Positions 8,705 through 15,935 of a stretch of 25,370 nt of DNA are shown here, piece after piece. A program made the translations under genes and the position numbers. The notes under the pieces were generated by a model. It ran no database searches. It worked only from the letters and a program-made list of their open reading frames with translations, and was not told the origin of the DNA. Positions within the stretch are counted from its first letter, which is position 1. Every line of letters begins with the position of its first letter. Source of the stretch: an uncultured Prevotella sp. (GTDB lineage Bacteria > Bacteroidota > Bacteroidia > Bacteroidales > Bacteroidaceae); NCBI GenBank assembly GCA_934229335.1, contig CAKQDQ010000025.1:1-25370 (forward strand). Direction: 5' to 3'.

Positions 8705-9484
8705 TTGACAATAAACGATACCATATACAGAGAGTCGTACTTCAAGCACTCACAGTTCTTTCATGAAGAAGTGAATGCAGACAGACTTGGAGTGATAGGC
8801 GACACTGTGCCATATTCTATTGCTAATGACAGCATCGTGACAATGGCACTTGTGTTGTGTATTCTTGCCTCTTTGCTTATGGTGTCACGTTCATGGCGTC
8901 TGATATGTTATCAGACAAAGGAACTCTTTCGTGCCCCTCGTGAGAACTCGGTAGAATTGCGAGAGACAGCGGATGAAATGCGTTATCAGTCGTATTTCTG
9001 CTTTCAGGGAGTGATACTTCTCGGTATTTTGGCTTATTCTACGGCAGTGCGCTATCTCGGTTCGGAGTTTATCTTCGAACATTACACAATGCTTGGCATC
9101 TTCTGTGCAATCTTTGGAGCGTATTATATAATACGAGAGGGGTTGACATTGATAGTCCATAGCGTCTTTTTTGAGAAAAGACAGCGGCATCTTGACAATA
9201 TCTCCAGACTGTATTTTATGGCAGTACAAGGAGCAATACTATTGCCTTTGGTGCTACTTCATGTGTATTTCCAGCTAAGTGTAGAAATAACGTTGAAGCT
9301 AACCGTAGTAGCTCTTGCGTTACCACTGTTATTGCAAGCGAGCAAGGTGTATAATATCTTCTTTCGAAAGAATCATGCCGTGTTACAGTTTCTGCTGTAT
9401 GTGGCATGTCTTGAAGCAGTACCTTTAACACTACTTGCTGGTACATTATATTTTGCAGCGAACTTTTTGATACAAAACATATAG
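8705..9484 (+). CDS. DUF4271 family integral membrane protein
   Basis: This 259-residue protein matches the bacteroidetal DUF4271 family, of unknown function, which usually lies directly before hemD as here (10-base gap). About six hydrophobic helices are visible: roughly 44-62, 97-119, 128-148, 173-192, 197-211 and 227-256. A basic cytoplasmic-looking loop (SRSWRLICYQTKELFRAPRENSVE is within it, given in pieces: SRSWRLICYQ, then TKELFRAPRE) follows the first helix. The reading frame opens with TTG at 8705; the stop codon just upstream (8699) and the absence of an in-frame ATG before residue 47 make TTG the best start, but a GTG about 22 codons later is possible. The position beside heme and RNase P genes is conserved but does not reveal a function. 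Confidence 0.8.
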   Translation: MTINDTIYRESYFKHSQFFHEEVNADRLGVIGDTVPYSIANDSIVTMALVLCILASLLMVSRSWRLICYQTKELFRAPRENSVELRETADEMRYQSYFCFQGVILLGILAYSTAVRYLGSEFIFEHYTMLGIFCAIFGAYYIIREGLTLIVHSVFFEKRQRHLDNISRLYFMAVQGAILLPLVLLHVYFQLSVEITLKLTVVALALPLLLQASKVYNIFFRKNHAVLQFLLYVACLEAVPLTLLAGTLYFAANFLIQNI

Positions 9485-9494
9485 GAAGAAACCG

Positions 9495-10247
9495 ATGGTA
9501 AAAAAGATTCTGGTATCACAGCCAAAACCCTCAAGTGACAAGTCACCGTATTATGACATTGCTCGTGACTTCGATGTAGAACTCGTCTTCAGACCTTTCA
9601 TAAAGGTAGAAGGAATGACTCCACAGGAGTTTCGTAAGCAGAAAGTGAATATTACAGAGTACACCGCAGTGGTGTTTACGTCACGCCATGCTATTGACCA
9701 TTTCTTCCAGTTAGCGAAGGAAATGCGTATTACGATGCCTGAGACAACAAAGTACTTCTGCGTAACGGAGACAATAGCTCTCTATATACAAAAGTACGCA
9801 CCGTATCGTAAGCGTAAAATATTCTTTGGCGAAACAGGTAAGATAAATGATCTTATCCCTTCTATGGTAAAGCACAAGACAGAGAAGTATCTCGTTCCGT
9901 TGAGTGATGTGGCTTCTGACACTATAAAGGTGCTGCTTGACTCAAAGGGTCTGAATCACACGGAATGTGTAATGTACCGCACTGTGAGCAATAACTTCAC
10001 GGAAGACGAGATTAAGGACTTTGACTATGATATGGCATTGTTCTTCTCTCCCGCTGGTATCAAGGCTCTTCACGAAGATTTCCCGAAGCTAAAGGCTGGT
10101 GAGATAAAGATTGGAACATTTGGTCCAGCTACTGCTAAAGCTGTAAAAGAGTTGGGATTGAATCTCGATATAGAGGCTCCATCACAGCGTTATCCTTCAA
10201 TGCCTGGTGCTTTAAGACATTTCTTACAGGAAGAGGAGGACGAATAA
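9495..10247 (+). CDS. hemD: Uroporphyrinogen-III synthase
   Basis: The 250-residue protein fits the HemD family, which closes linear hydroxymethylbilane into uroporphyrinogen III with inversion of ring D, in the cytoplasm, on the way to heme and corrinoids. Family landmarks are the N-terminal ILVSQPKP strand, the mid-protein AVVFTSRHAIDHFF segment (VFTS is the classic HemD TS motif), and the second-domain LFFSPAGIKAL and IGTFGPATAKAV segments. HemD sequences diverge strongly, so the order of these two-domain motifs and the DUF4271-hemD-rnpA synteny carry the assignment. ATG 9495 follows the DUF4271 stop by 10 bases, so translation is probably coupled in one operon. Length is typical. Confidence 0.9.
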   Translation: MVKKILVSQPKPSSDKSPYYDIARDFDVELVFRPFIKVEGMTPQEFRKQKVNITEYTAVVFTSRHAIDHFFQLAKEMRITMPETTKYFCVTETIALYIQKYAPYRKRKIFFGETGKINDLIPSMVKHKTEKYLVPLSDVASDTIKVLLDSKGLNHTECVMYRTVSNNFTEDEIKDFDYDMALFFSPAGIKALHEDFPKLKAGEIKIGTFGPATAKAVKELGLNLDIEAPSQRYPSMPGALRHFLQEEEDE

Positions 10248-10332
10248 AGAATATAATAGCGAGTAGACACGGTAAGTCTATAATAGAGAAAACATCCCAT
10301 ATTCGTTATCAGTATAACCGTGCGTAGTGTTA

Positions 10333-10357
10333 AGAAAAAGGTTTACAGCCTTTTTCT
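10333..10357 (+). terminator. A/T-rich hairpin between hemD and rnpA
   Basis: AGAAAAAGG (10333-10341) pairs perfectly with CCTTTTTCT (10349-10357) around a 7-nt loop, and the right arm itself supplies a T-run. It looks like a weak intrinsic terminator or attenuator after hemD and ahead of rnpA. Its position shortly before ATG 10384 means partial read-through would still express rnpA and yidD. Confidence 0.5.
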
Positions 10358-10383
10358 CCATTACAAGCCAAGTATATAGAGGC

Positions 10384-10764
10384 ATGGAAAAAAGTAACGC
10401 ATTTCCCAAATCAGAGCGTCTTTGCAGCAAGTTTCTCATAGATAAACTCTTTGAGTCGGGTAACAGTAAGTCGTTTTCCGCTTATCCGTTACGCCTCGTT
10501 ATAAGGTTAACAGATAACGAAACGGATACACAGCTGTTGATCTCCGTCCCCAAACGCTTCTTTAAGCACGCTGTAGATCGTAACAGGGTGAAACGACAAG
10601 TACGTGAGGCATATCGTAACAACAAGCGATTGCTACGTTTGCCAGATGGTACACACGCAGTAATGGCAATGATATGGCTTGACGGTCATCATCATTCTTC
10701 TGCGAAAGTAACGGCTAAGGTGTGCAATTTATTGCAGAGAGCTTCAGAAGGATTCAATGAATAA
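10384..10764 (+). CDS. rnpA: Ribonuclease P protein component
   Basis: RnpA is the small basic protein that helps the RNase P RNA bind precursor tRNA and remove its 5' leader. The 126-residue product starts MEKSNAFPKSERLCSK and carries the signature RNRVKRQVREAYR around residues 78-90, preceded by LLISVPKRFFKHAV. A longer frame reaches back to a GTG at 10327, but that region contains the hairpin 10333-10357 and its residues (LRKRFTAFFSITSQ) do not resemble RnpA, so ATG 10384 is preferred; it gives the normal family length. yidD follows after 37 bases, matching the widespread rnpA-yidD pairing. Confidence 0.93.
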   Translation: MEKSNAFPKSERLCSKFLIDKLFESGNSKSFSAYPLRLVIRLTDNETDTQLLISVPKRFFKHAVDRNRVKRQVREAYRNNKRLLRLPDGTHAVMAMIWLDGHHHSSAKVTAKVCNLLQRASEGFNE

Positions 10765-10801
10765 GCGATGAGAAGTAAACTAAAAGGTACTACCAAAGCT
10801 T

Positions 10802-11044
10802 ATGCATAAGTTTATGTCCATATTGCGAACGCTCGTCTCTGCGTTGTTGCTCATACCCATACTGTTTTATCAGAGGTGTATCAGTCCGTTTACTCCGCCG
10901 TCGTGTCGCTTCACCCCCACGTGTTCAGAGTATGCAAAACAGGCGATAATGAAGCATGGACCGTTGAAGGGGCTTTGGCTTGCAGTAAAGCGGTTGCTAC
11001 GTTGTCATCCTTGGGGAGGTTCTGGTTATGACCCCGTACCGTAA
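10802..11044 (+). CDS. yidD: Membrane protein insertion efficiency factor YidD
   Basis: This 80-residue protein belongs to the YidD family, small amphipathic inner-membrane-associated proteins that aid insertion of membrane proteins together with YidC. Recognisable blocks are [47 protein letters not shown] at the end, with the conserved cysteines of the family. A hydrophobic N-terminal stretch (about residues 8-22) is present. ATG 10802 and ATG 10814 (fifth residue) are both possible starts; I keep the first. It sits 37 bases behind rnpA on the same strand and is the last gene before a long hairpin. Confidence 0.95.
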   Translation: MHKFMSILRTLVSALLLIPILFYQRCISPFTPPSCRFTPTCSEYAKQAIMKHGPLKGLWLAVKRLLRCHPWGGSGYDPVP

Positions 11045-11074
11045 TGTCAATTATAGGAAACCACAGAAATAGTG

Positions 11075-11134
11075 TTGTAAAATCATCTGAGTAGTGCTAA
11101 TAATACGTTAAGATACCATCAGATGATTTTACAA
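11075..11134. terminator. Perfect 16-bp inverted repeat between yidD and tyrS
   Basis: TTGTAAAATCATCTGA (11075-11090) is perfectly complementary to 11119-11134, around a 28-nt loop. It separates the hemD-rnpA-yidD genes from tyrS. The right arm ends in ATTTTACAA, not a clean T-run. A terminator or transcript boundary is likely; an attenuator acting on tyrS is possible, since it would be in the tyrS leader if transcription starts upstream. Confidence 0.55.
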
Positions 11135-11195
11135 AATATCTCAGTTATAAAAAGTCTAAATCGCCAATCACTAAGCATAACAATAAAAAAATAAT

Positions 11196-12494
11196 ATGAA
11201 AAACTTTATAGAAGAACTCAAATGGCGTGGTATGCTTGCGCAAGTAATGCCAGGTGCAGAAGAACTTCTGCAGAAGGAAATGGTTACCGCATACCTTGGT
11301 ACCGACCCTACCGCCGATTCTCTACATATAGGTCACCTTTGCGGCATCATGATGTTGCGTCACTTGCAGCGTTGCGGCCACAAGCCAATTATCCTTGTTG
11401 GTGGTGCGACAGGTATGATAGGAGACCCTTCAGGAAAGTCTCAGGAGCGTAATCTCCTTGATGCGGAGACGCTTTATCATAACCAAGAGTGCATAAAGGC
11501 GCAGGTAGCGAAGTTCTTAGACTTTGAGGCTGATGGTCCTAATGCCGCAGAAATGGTAAACAACTACGACTGGATGAAGGACTTTACGTTCCTTGATTTC
11601 GCACGTACCGTAGGTAAGCACATCACCGTTAACTACATGATGGCTAAGGATTCCGTTCAGCAGCGTCTTAACGGAACAGCTCGTGATGGATTGTCTTTCA
11701 CGGAGTTTACATACCAGTTGCTGCAGGGTTACGACTTCCTTCACCTCTATCAGGCTAAGGGTTGCAAGATGCAGCTTGGAGGAAACGACCAGTGGGGCAA
11801 CATGACTACAGGCACAGAACTTATCCGTCGCACCCTTGGCAATGACTGTGAGGCATACGCTCTCACCTGTCCTCTTATCACCAAGGCAGACGGTAAGAAG
11901 TTCGGCAAGACAGAAAGTGGTAACATTTGGCTTGACCGCAAGCGCACATCACCTTATAAGTTCTATCAGTTCTGGCTCAATGTCAGTGATGATGACGCTG
12001 AGAAGTACATCAAGATATTCACTTCTTTGGACAAGGAGACTATAGACTCACTTGTAGAAGAGCATAAGGCAGACCCAGGTCGTCGCGTATTACAGAAGCG
12101 TTTGGCTCAGGAAGTAACCGTAATGGTACACTCTCAGGCAGATTACGAGATGGCAGTAGAGGCCAGTGGCATCCTTTTCGGTAAGAGTACGAAGGAGAAT
12201 CTCGCAAAACTTGACGAACAGACATTCCTTGATGTCTTTGAAGGAGTAGAGAACTTCACCGTTTCAGCAGACCAACTCGGTCAGCCAGCGATAGACTTCT
12301 TCACAGCCGACAACTGTAAAGTCTTCCCTTCAAAGGGCGAGATGCGTAAGATGGTACAAGGTGGTGGCGTGTCTATCAACAAGGAAAAGTTGACAGACCA
12401 GAACCGTCCTGTAACATCAGAAGACCTCATTGACGGCAAGTACATTATTGCGCAGCGTGGCAAGAAAAACTACTTCCTTATCACAGTAAAGTAA
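11196..12494 (+). CDS. tyrS: Tyrosyl-tRNA synthetase
   Basis: The 432-residue class I enzyme charges tRNA-Tyr with tyrosine using ATP. The HIGH motif is at residues 44-47 (SLHIGHLCG) and the KMSKS-equivalent is KFGKT at 235-239, the usual form in bacterial TyrRS. The tyrosine pocket segments GYDFLHLYQ and [11 protein letters not shown] are present, and the C-terminal part (about 360-430, with [16 protein letters not shown]) is the S4-like RNA-binding domain. Length is normal. Start ATG 11196 follows an A-rich stretch without Shine-Dalgarno. It is followed at 98 bases by an independently promoted tRNA-Gln gene on the same strand. Confidence 0.97.
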   Translation: MKNFIEELKWRGMLAQVMPGAEELLQKEMVTAYLGTDPTADSLHIGHLCGIMMLRHLQRCGHKPIILVGGATGMIGDPSGKSQERNLLDAETLYHNQECIKAQVAKFLDFEADGPNAAEMVNNYDWMKDFTFLDFARTVGKHITVNYMMAKDSVQQRLNGTARDGLSFTEFTYQLLQGYDFLHLYQAKGCKMQLGGNDQWGNMTTGTELIRRTLGNDCEAYALTCPLITKADGKKFGKTESGNIWLDRKRTSPYKFYQFWLNVSDDDAEKYIKIFTSLDKETIDSLVEEHKADPGRRVLQKRLAQEVTVMVHSQADYEMAVEASGILFGKSTKENLAKLDEQTFLDVFEGVENFTVSADQLGQPAIDFFTADNCKVFPSKGEMRKMVQGGGVSINKEKLTDQNRPVTSEDLIDGKYIIAQRGKKNYFLITVK

Positions 12495-12511
12495 AAAAAT
12501 ATCCGAAATAA

Positions 12512-12543
12512 TTTGGTAGTATAAGAAATTATCACTACCTTTG
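12512..12543 (+). promoter_or_regulatory. Promoter of tRNA-Gln
   Basis: TTTG at 12512-12515, 20 bases of spacer, then TACCTTTG at 12536-12543: an exact match to the Bacteroidetes TTTG/TAnnTTTG promoter. Transcription should begin near 12550, about 43 nt before the mature tRNA. Confidence 0.85.
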
Positions 12544-12592
12544 CATCGCTTTTCGTAGGCATCTCCTATATGAAAAGTCATAACACAGTGAT

Positions 12593-12663
12593 TGTCGTAT
12601 GGTGTAATGGTAGCACAACAGGTTTTGGTTCTGTTTGTCGTGGTTCGAATCCGCGTACGACAA
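12593..12663 (+). tRNA. tRNA-Gln (anticodon TTG)
   Basis: A complete 71-nt cloverleaf: acceptor TGTCGTA/TACGACA (7 bp), D-stem GTGT/GCAC with loop AATGGTA, anticodon stem ACAGG/TCTGT with loop TTTTGGT giving anticodon TTG, a 4-nt variable region, and T-stem CGTGG/CCGCG with loop TTCGAAT. The discriminator base is A (12663) and CCA is not encoded. It has its own promoter and terminator and no neighbouring tRNA genes. Confidence 0.96.
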
Positions 12664-12675
12664 CTCACGAAAGAG

Positions 12676-12713
12676 GGCGCAGTAACATAGCAATATGTTG
12701 CTGCGCCTTTTTT
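12676..12713 (+). terminator. Intrinsic terminator of tRNA-Gln
   Basis: GGCGCAG-t-AACAT pairs with ATGTT-g-CTGCGCC (12676-12707) with one T-G wobble and a 6-nt loop, followed by six T (12708-12713). This is a textbook rho-independent terminator, 12 bases after the tRNA. Confidence 0.92.
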
Positions 12714-12755
12714 ATTGATGTACATATAGGTAGTTATACTTACACGGTCAGACCT

Positions 12756-13050
12756 TTATGCTGGCACGGTCAGTTTCGTTTTGACAACACGCCAGAAGTA
12801 ATGTACATTTGAATAGCCACACATCGTGTCGATATTCGTAATAGTATATCCTGTTTCTTTATGCTTTTCAAACAACTCTTAGTTACGTTTCGTACGTGCT
12901 ACAATCAACATTCTAGTAGCTTATATGCTCAATAAACGTTTCAGGTGCCTGTTAATCGTAGAGTGTTCTGCCGTTTCTGCCGTTGCCATATCATTAATGT
13001 TGAGCATCAGTATTGCTCAAGTTCTCCTCAACATATTTACGCACGCAATA
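12756..13050 (-). pseudogene. Decayed AraC-type helix-turn-helix domain
   Basis: Reading the minus strand from about 13050, translated pieces follow the AraC/XylS DNA-binding domain in order: VRKYVEENLSNTDAQ, then a one-base frame change near 13000-13002 into INDMATAETAEHSTINRHLK and RLLSI, a stop (12921-12923), RMLIVARTKRN, a second stop (12879-12881), then ELFEKHKETGYTITNIDTMC and GYSNVHYFWRVVKTKLTVPA with a terminal stop at 12756-12758. The last part is the second helix-turn-helix, with the typical CGYSN..YFWRVVK pattern. The N-terminal sensor portion is missing; upstream comes the hsp20 terminator. It resembles the C-terminus of bacteroidetal AraC regulators or hybrid two-component systems. 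It is a relic unlikely to make protein. The rest of 12714-13058 shows nothing else. Confidence 0.8.
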
Positions 13051-13058
13051 ACGAAAAC

Positions 13059-13095
13059 AGCCCCGGCGGTTCCTTCTTAGGAGTCCGTCGGGGCT
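13059..13095 (-). terminator. Intrinsic terminator of hsp20
   Basis: AGCCCCGGCGG (13059-13069) pairs with CCGTCGGGGCT (13085-13095) at 10 or 11 positions, with a 15-nt loop. On the minus strand the hairpin is followed by GTTTTCGTT. It is 32 bases past the hsp20 stop. Confidence 0.85.
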
Positions 13096-13127
13096 GAAAT
13101 TTTATTTAACCTTATGTAGTTATGTGA

Positions 13128-13565
13128 TTATTTAATCTCAATACATTTAGTCTCTTGTGCTTTCTCTTCCTTCGTCATCTTAGGAATATTGATAGCAAGC
13201 ACACCGTCATTCATATTAGCCGTTATGTTGTCCTGCTCAATATCGTCAGGCAAAGTCAATCTCTGTTCAAACTTAGAGTAGCTAAACTCGCGGCGCAGAT
13301 ATTTCTTTTCGTCCTTCTCGTCTTTCTTTTCATCCTTCTTCTCCATAGATATTACCAACTCATCATTGGCAATGCTAATATTGAAGTCTTCCTTTGTCAT
13401 GCCCGGTGCTGCAACCTCTATCTTGTAGCTATTGCTATCCTCGCTGACGTTTATAGCAGGAGTAGTGCCAGAGAACTTTGCAGGCATCCATGAATCATCA
13501 AAGAAATCACTGAAGATTGAAGGGATCCAACTCTGATTGCGGTTTGAATACATTGTAGGTAACAT
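13128..13565 (-). CDS. Small heat-shock protein, Hsp20/alpha-crystallin family
   Basis: The 145-residue chaperone holds unfolding proteins in a refoldable state, as an oligomer in the cytoplasm. The N-terminus contains SWIPSIFSDFFDDSW, the alpha-crystallin domain runs from about residue 38 to 140 (INVSEDSNSYKIEVAAPGMT, then LRREFSYSKFEQRLTLP), and ANMNDGVLAINIPK is the conserved end with the IxI-like segment. A highly charged KKDEKKDEKDEKK insert at about 75-88 is notable. Two ATGs exist, 13571 and 13565; the strong AGGAGG Shine-Dalgarno lies 8 bases before the ATG at 13565 but only 2 before the other, so 13565 is chosen. Such a strong Shine-Dalgarno is rare here. No TAnnTTTG promoter is seen upstream; candidate operator repeats are listed separately. 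Confidence 0.93.
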   Translation of the reverse strand: MLPTMYSNRNQSWIPSIFSDFFDDSWMPAKFSGTTPAINVSEDSNSYKIEVAAPGMTKEDFNISIANDELVISMEKKDEKKDEKDEKKYLRREFSYSKFEQRLTLPDDIEQDNITANMNDGVLAINIPKMTKEEKAQETKCIEIK

Positions 13566-13692
13566 AATCATTTCCTCCTATATTTTATTAGTTTAACATC
13601 ATTATCTGAAAGTTCCGTTGTCCTTGGTAAGCTTTCGCTGTACCTTGTTCTTTCGAACTTTCGCCTATGATATTGCAATCTTCGTGCCCTGT

Positions 13693-13705
13693 TGACAACG
13701 TGTCA
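13693..13705. promoter_or_regulatory. TGACA-acg-TGTCA palindrome upstream of hsp20
   Basis: A perfect 13-bp dyad about 130 bases before the hsp20 start, in a non-coding stretch of 292 bases. TGTCA half-sites recur at 13820-13848. It may be a heat-shock or stress operator; it does not match CIRCE (TTAGCACTC-N9-GAGTGCTAA). Confidence 0.4.
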
Positions 13706-13809
13706 GTCAGTTTTTTAACTTCCAAAAACTTTGTTAAACCTTCGCTGGGAGTAATTAAACATTACCTTTTGTTTTTAAACTTTCCCTCCGTTTTGTTAAA
13801 CATTTGAGT

Positions 13810-13848
13810 GGTGTAAAAATGTCATTTCATTGGTGGCAAAATGTCATT
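13810..13848. repeat. Tandem 17-bp direct repeat spaced two helical turns
   Basis: GGTGTAAAAATGTCATT (13810-13826) and GGTGGCAAAATGTCATT (13832-13848) match at 15 of 17 positions and start exactly 22 bp apart, so both face the same side of the helix. They lie 10 bases past the MATE stop and about 245 bases upstream of hsp20. The arrangement resembles a double protein-binding site. Confidence 0.6.
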
Positions 13849-13857
13849 GCATAGTTC

Positions 13858-15387
13858 TTACACAAAGGCTTTGCCCCTCCACTTCAGCGAGTGCCATCTG
13901 CGCATGAGTATAACGCCACGTAAATTCTCGTCCATACAGAAGCCTATCCACATACCTATCAGTCCAAATCCCATTGGTATGCCGAGCACCCATGCAACGC
14001 CTACGGCTACACTCCACTGGCATATCACGCCAACGATAACAGGATAGACCGCGTCGCCAGTAGCGCGTAGCGTTCCGCAGGCAAAGACATTCTTCACTCT
14101 GCCGTAGCTTAACAGCAGGTCTATGCAGAAAATCCATGTGCCCATGCGTATAATCTCTTCATTATCCGTCAGCAGTGTCATCAGTGTGTGCCCACCAATA
14201 GCGAGCAGTGAGGCAACGATAAGAGTCAGCTTCATCGCGGTGTGAAACACATAGTTGCCCAAGATGTATGCGGCACGGTAGCGAAGCTGCCCTATATAGT
14301 GCCCCACAAGAATGTTACCACCCTGCACAATGCTCGTGCTAAAGAGTATTACGAAGGTAATAGCCGTTGTGCAGTACACCTTTGTTGTCAGAGCCTCTGT
14401 GCTAATCTGGTTGATAAAGAACGTAATCGTGATTTGTGACAATGAGTACGACATCTCTTCACTCATCGCTGGTATACCGATATGAATTAGGTTTTTCAGC
14501 TCCTGCCATGGGAAAGGAGTAAAATAAGCCCTATATGAGTTGTTGATACGCTTAGCCGTCTTCACCGATTTCTTTACAGCTATGAACGGAGTACGCACCA
14601 CCAGATAAGAAGCACGCAGTGTGTAGATAGGAGCCTTCAGCAGAAGAGTACCTATTTTGCGTTTTTTCCCGTGTACCACACTGTGTAGTCGTTGCGTAAC
14701 ATAGTGCAGATTGTTACGTCTATGCTCAGCAACAGCCGCCCGCCAGATATTAGGCATAAAGCTCGCCAGTATTATGGCTGCAATAATTCGGCTGACAGCA
14801 GTAGCCCATGCCGCACCTTCCACACCCATAGCCGGGCATCCCCAGTGACCGAAGATAAGGGCATAGTCTGCGAGAATGTTGATAACGTTGACCGAAACGG
14901 TAACGAGCATAGGCTTAATAGTATTTCCCGTAGAGCGCAAAGCGGCACTAAACGTCAGCGACAGTGCCTGAAAGAACGCTAACGCTCCCGTAATCTCAAG
15001 ATAGGTTACACCATCTGGCAGTACCTCTTCGCGTAGTCCGAACGCTCGCAACAGTGGTGCCGCCCATAGCCACAGTGCTCCGCTAACCGTCAGACCGAGC
15101 AACAGGTTGGCAAGAATGGCTATACCCACTATCTGCATGAAGCGTGTGCGCAGTCCCGCACCAAAATACTGTGCGCAGAGTATTGCCGCACCCATCGATA
15201 CGAATTGGAACACAAGGAACACAAAAGAGATAAGCTGGTTGTCCAGTCCAACAGCAGCTACGGCATTATCGCTATATCGCGACAACATAACCGTATCGAC
15301 AGCACCGAGCAGCATAACCAGTGCTATGTCGATAAATATAGGAATAGTGAGATGGAAAAGGTGTTTTTTTACAGAGATGTTATCCAT
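13858..15387 (-). CDS. MATE family efflux transporter
   Basis: This 509-residue integral membrane protein belongs to the multidrug and toxic compound extrusion family, which exports cationic drugs or metabolites in exchange for Na+ or H+. About 12 hydrophobic helices in two lobes are visible; the N-lobe begins HLFHLTIPIFIDIALVMLLG followed by AVDTVMLSRYSDNAVAAVG, a standard MATE start. The central cytoplasmic linker between lobes is unusually long and basic (about 65 residues including HRRNNLHYVTQRLHSVVHGK), which makes the protein 50 or more residues longer than usual. The open frame extends to 15516, but the promoter at 15472-15503 lies inside that extension, so ATG 15387 is the start. Substrate unknown. 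Confidence 0.93.
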   Translation of the reverse strand: MDNISVKKHLFHLTIPIFIDIALVMLLGAVDTVMLSRYSDNAVAAVGLDNQLISFVFLVFQFVSMGAAILCAQYFGAGLRTRFMQIVGIAILANLLLGLTVSGALWLWAAPLLRAFGLREEVLPDGVTYLEITGALAFFQALSLTFSAALRSTGNTIKPMLVTVSVNVINILADYALIFGHWGCPAMGVEGAAWATAVSRIIAAIILASFMPNIWRAAVAEHRRNNLHYVTQRLHSVVHGKKRKIGTLLLKAPIYTLRASYLVVRTPFIAVKKSVKTAKRINNSYRAYFTPFPWQELKNLIHIGIPAMSEEMSYSLSQITITFFINQISTEALTTKVYCTTAITFVILFSTSIVQGGNILVGHYIGQLRYRAAYILGNYVFHTAMKLTLIVASLLAIGGHTLMTLLTDNEEIIRMGTWIFCIDLLLSYGRVKNVFACGTLRATGDAVYPVIVGVICQWSVAVGVAWVLGIPMGFGLIGMWIGFCMDENLRGVILMRRWHSLKWRGKAFV

Positions 15388-15471
15388 ACTTTCATTGTTT
15401 TGTGGTAAGGTTATTTCGTTGTTTTGTTGTATGTAGAGTAATATTTGTATGTAACAAGTCTTTCCACGGTG

Positions 15472-15503
15472 CAAAATTAGGAAATAATCTTCACTTCTGC
15501 AAA
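15472..15503 (-). promoter_or_regulatory. Promoter of the MATE gene
   Basis: On the minus strand TTTG (15503-15500), 20 bases, then TAATTTTG (15479-15472), an exact Bacteroidetes promoter. The expected leader before ATG 15387 is about 78 nt. Confidence 0.85.
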
Positions 15504-15618
15504 TTTCTTTTCCCATAGTTTTACACCTTATATATTATGTCGTCATGATGAAGAGAAATAGAACAATGTTTTTGTTTCCATACCAGTCTCATTCTTTAAA
15601 ATATCAAATAAAAACATT

Positions 15619-15657
15619 CCTATTCTTTCCAATGTTTTCAAAATTGGAAAGAATAGG
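15619..15657. repeat. Perfect 15-bp inverted repeat in MATE-ATPase spacer
   Basis: CCTATTCTTTCCAAT (15619-15633) is perfectly complementary to 15643-15657 with a 9-nt loop. It lies just left of element E2 and upstream of both divergent genes. No T-run follows on either strand, so its role as a terminator is doubtful. Confidence 0.65.
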
Positions 15658-15664
15658 AGAGATA

Positions 15665-15863
15665 TAAGTAAGTATTCAAAATTATTTATATATATCAGTA
15701 AGTGAACATTTTTATTTCTGAAATTATATTTAATACAGTCTCTTTGGCGCATCTGCTTCCTCTGTTTTCAGTCACAATGATTACATTGTTCCCTCAAACA
15801 GAGAAAACATCTGCATCCAAATAGCCTATATTAAATATAAAAATAATTTTGAACACTTACTTA
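15665..15863 (+). repeat. Palindromic element E2 (199 bp), structured-element family
   Basis: Ends of 29 bp (15665-15693 and 15835-15863) are complementary at 27 positions, beginning TAAGTAAGT. Further in, ATATTTAATA has a complement in the right arm, CTCTGTTT pairs with AAACAGAG, and the apex is acaatg/cattgt around loop atta. TCAGTC (15768-15773) and TCCCTC (15790-15795) bracket the apex. The left arm carries a second copy of AGTAAGT at 15697, 30 bp after the first. It lies between the MATE promoter and the ATPase promoter. A 69-codon minus-strand frame crosses it but is A/T-rich and without family resemblance. Confidence 0.8.
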
Positions 15864-15882
15864 AATAAAAAAAAGTTACTCT

Positions 15883-15919
15883 AAGGTAAGTTACCTTTAG
15901 GTAATTTTTCGTAACTTTG
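15883..15919 (+). promoter_or_regulatory. ATPase promoter with overlapping 15-bp operator palindrome
   Basis: TAACTTTG at 15912-15919 is a full -7 element. Where the -33 element should be (about 15888) there is instead a perfect dyad AAGGTAA-g-TTACCTT (15883-15897), followed by another AGGTAA (15899-15904). A protein bound there would control the promoter. Transcription should start near 15926, only about 10 nt before the ATG at 15936. Confidence 0.65.
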
Positions 15920-15935
15920 CAGGCAAAAAGGGAAT

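Noticed and set aside
10327..10383. GTG-started extension of RnpA
   Set aside because: The region is a hairpin and its translation does not match RnpA; ATG 10384 gives the usual length.
12570..12812. 80-codon plus-strand frame
   Set aside because: It runs through the tRNA-Gln gene and its terminator; the residues are translations of those RNA features.
12756..13050. Intact small regulator gene
   Set aside because: Two stops and a frame change interrupt the AraC-like sequence, so it is listed as a pseudogene.
13832..13850. Sigma-54 promoter (TGGCA...TTGCA)
   Set aside because: The spacing between the GG and GC elements is 2 bases too long, and the direction does not lead into a gene start.
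15388..15516. N-terminal extension of the MATE protein
   Set aside because: A consensus promoter lies within it (15472-15503), and ATG 15387 gives the normal MATE N-terminus.
15543..15752. 69-codon minus-strand frame upstream of the MATE gene
   Set aside because: It crosses two palindromes (15619-15657 and E2), is A/T-rich, lacks a promoter, and resembles no family.
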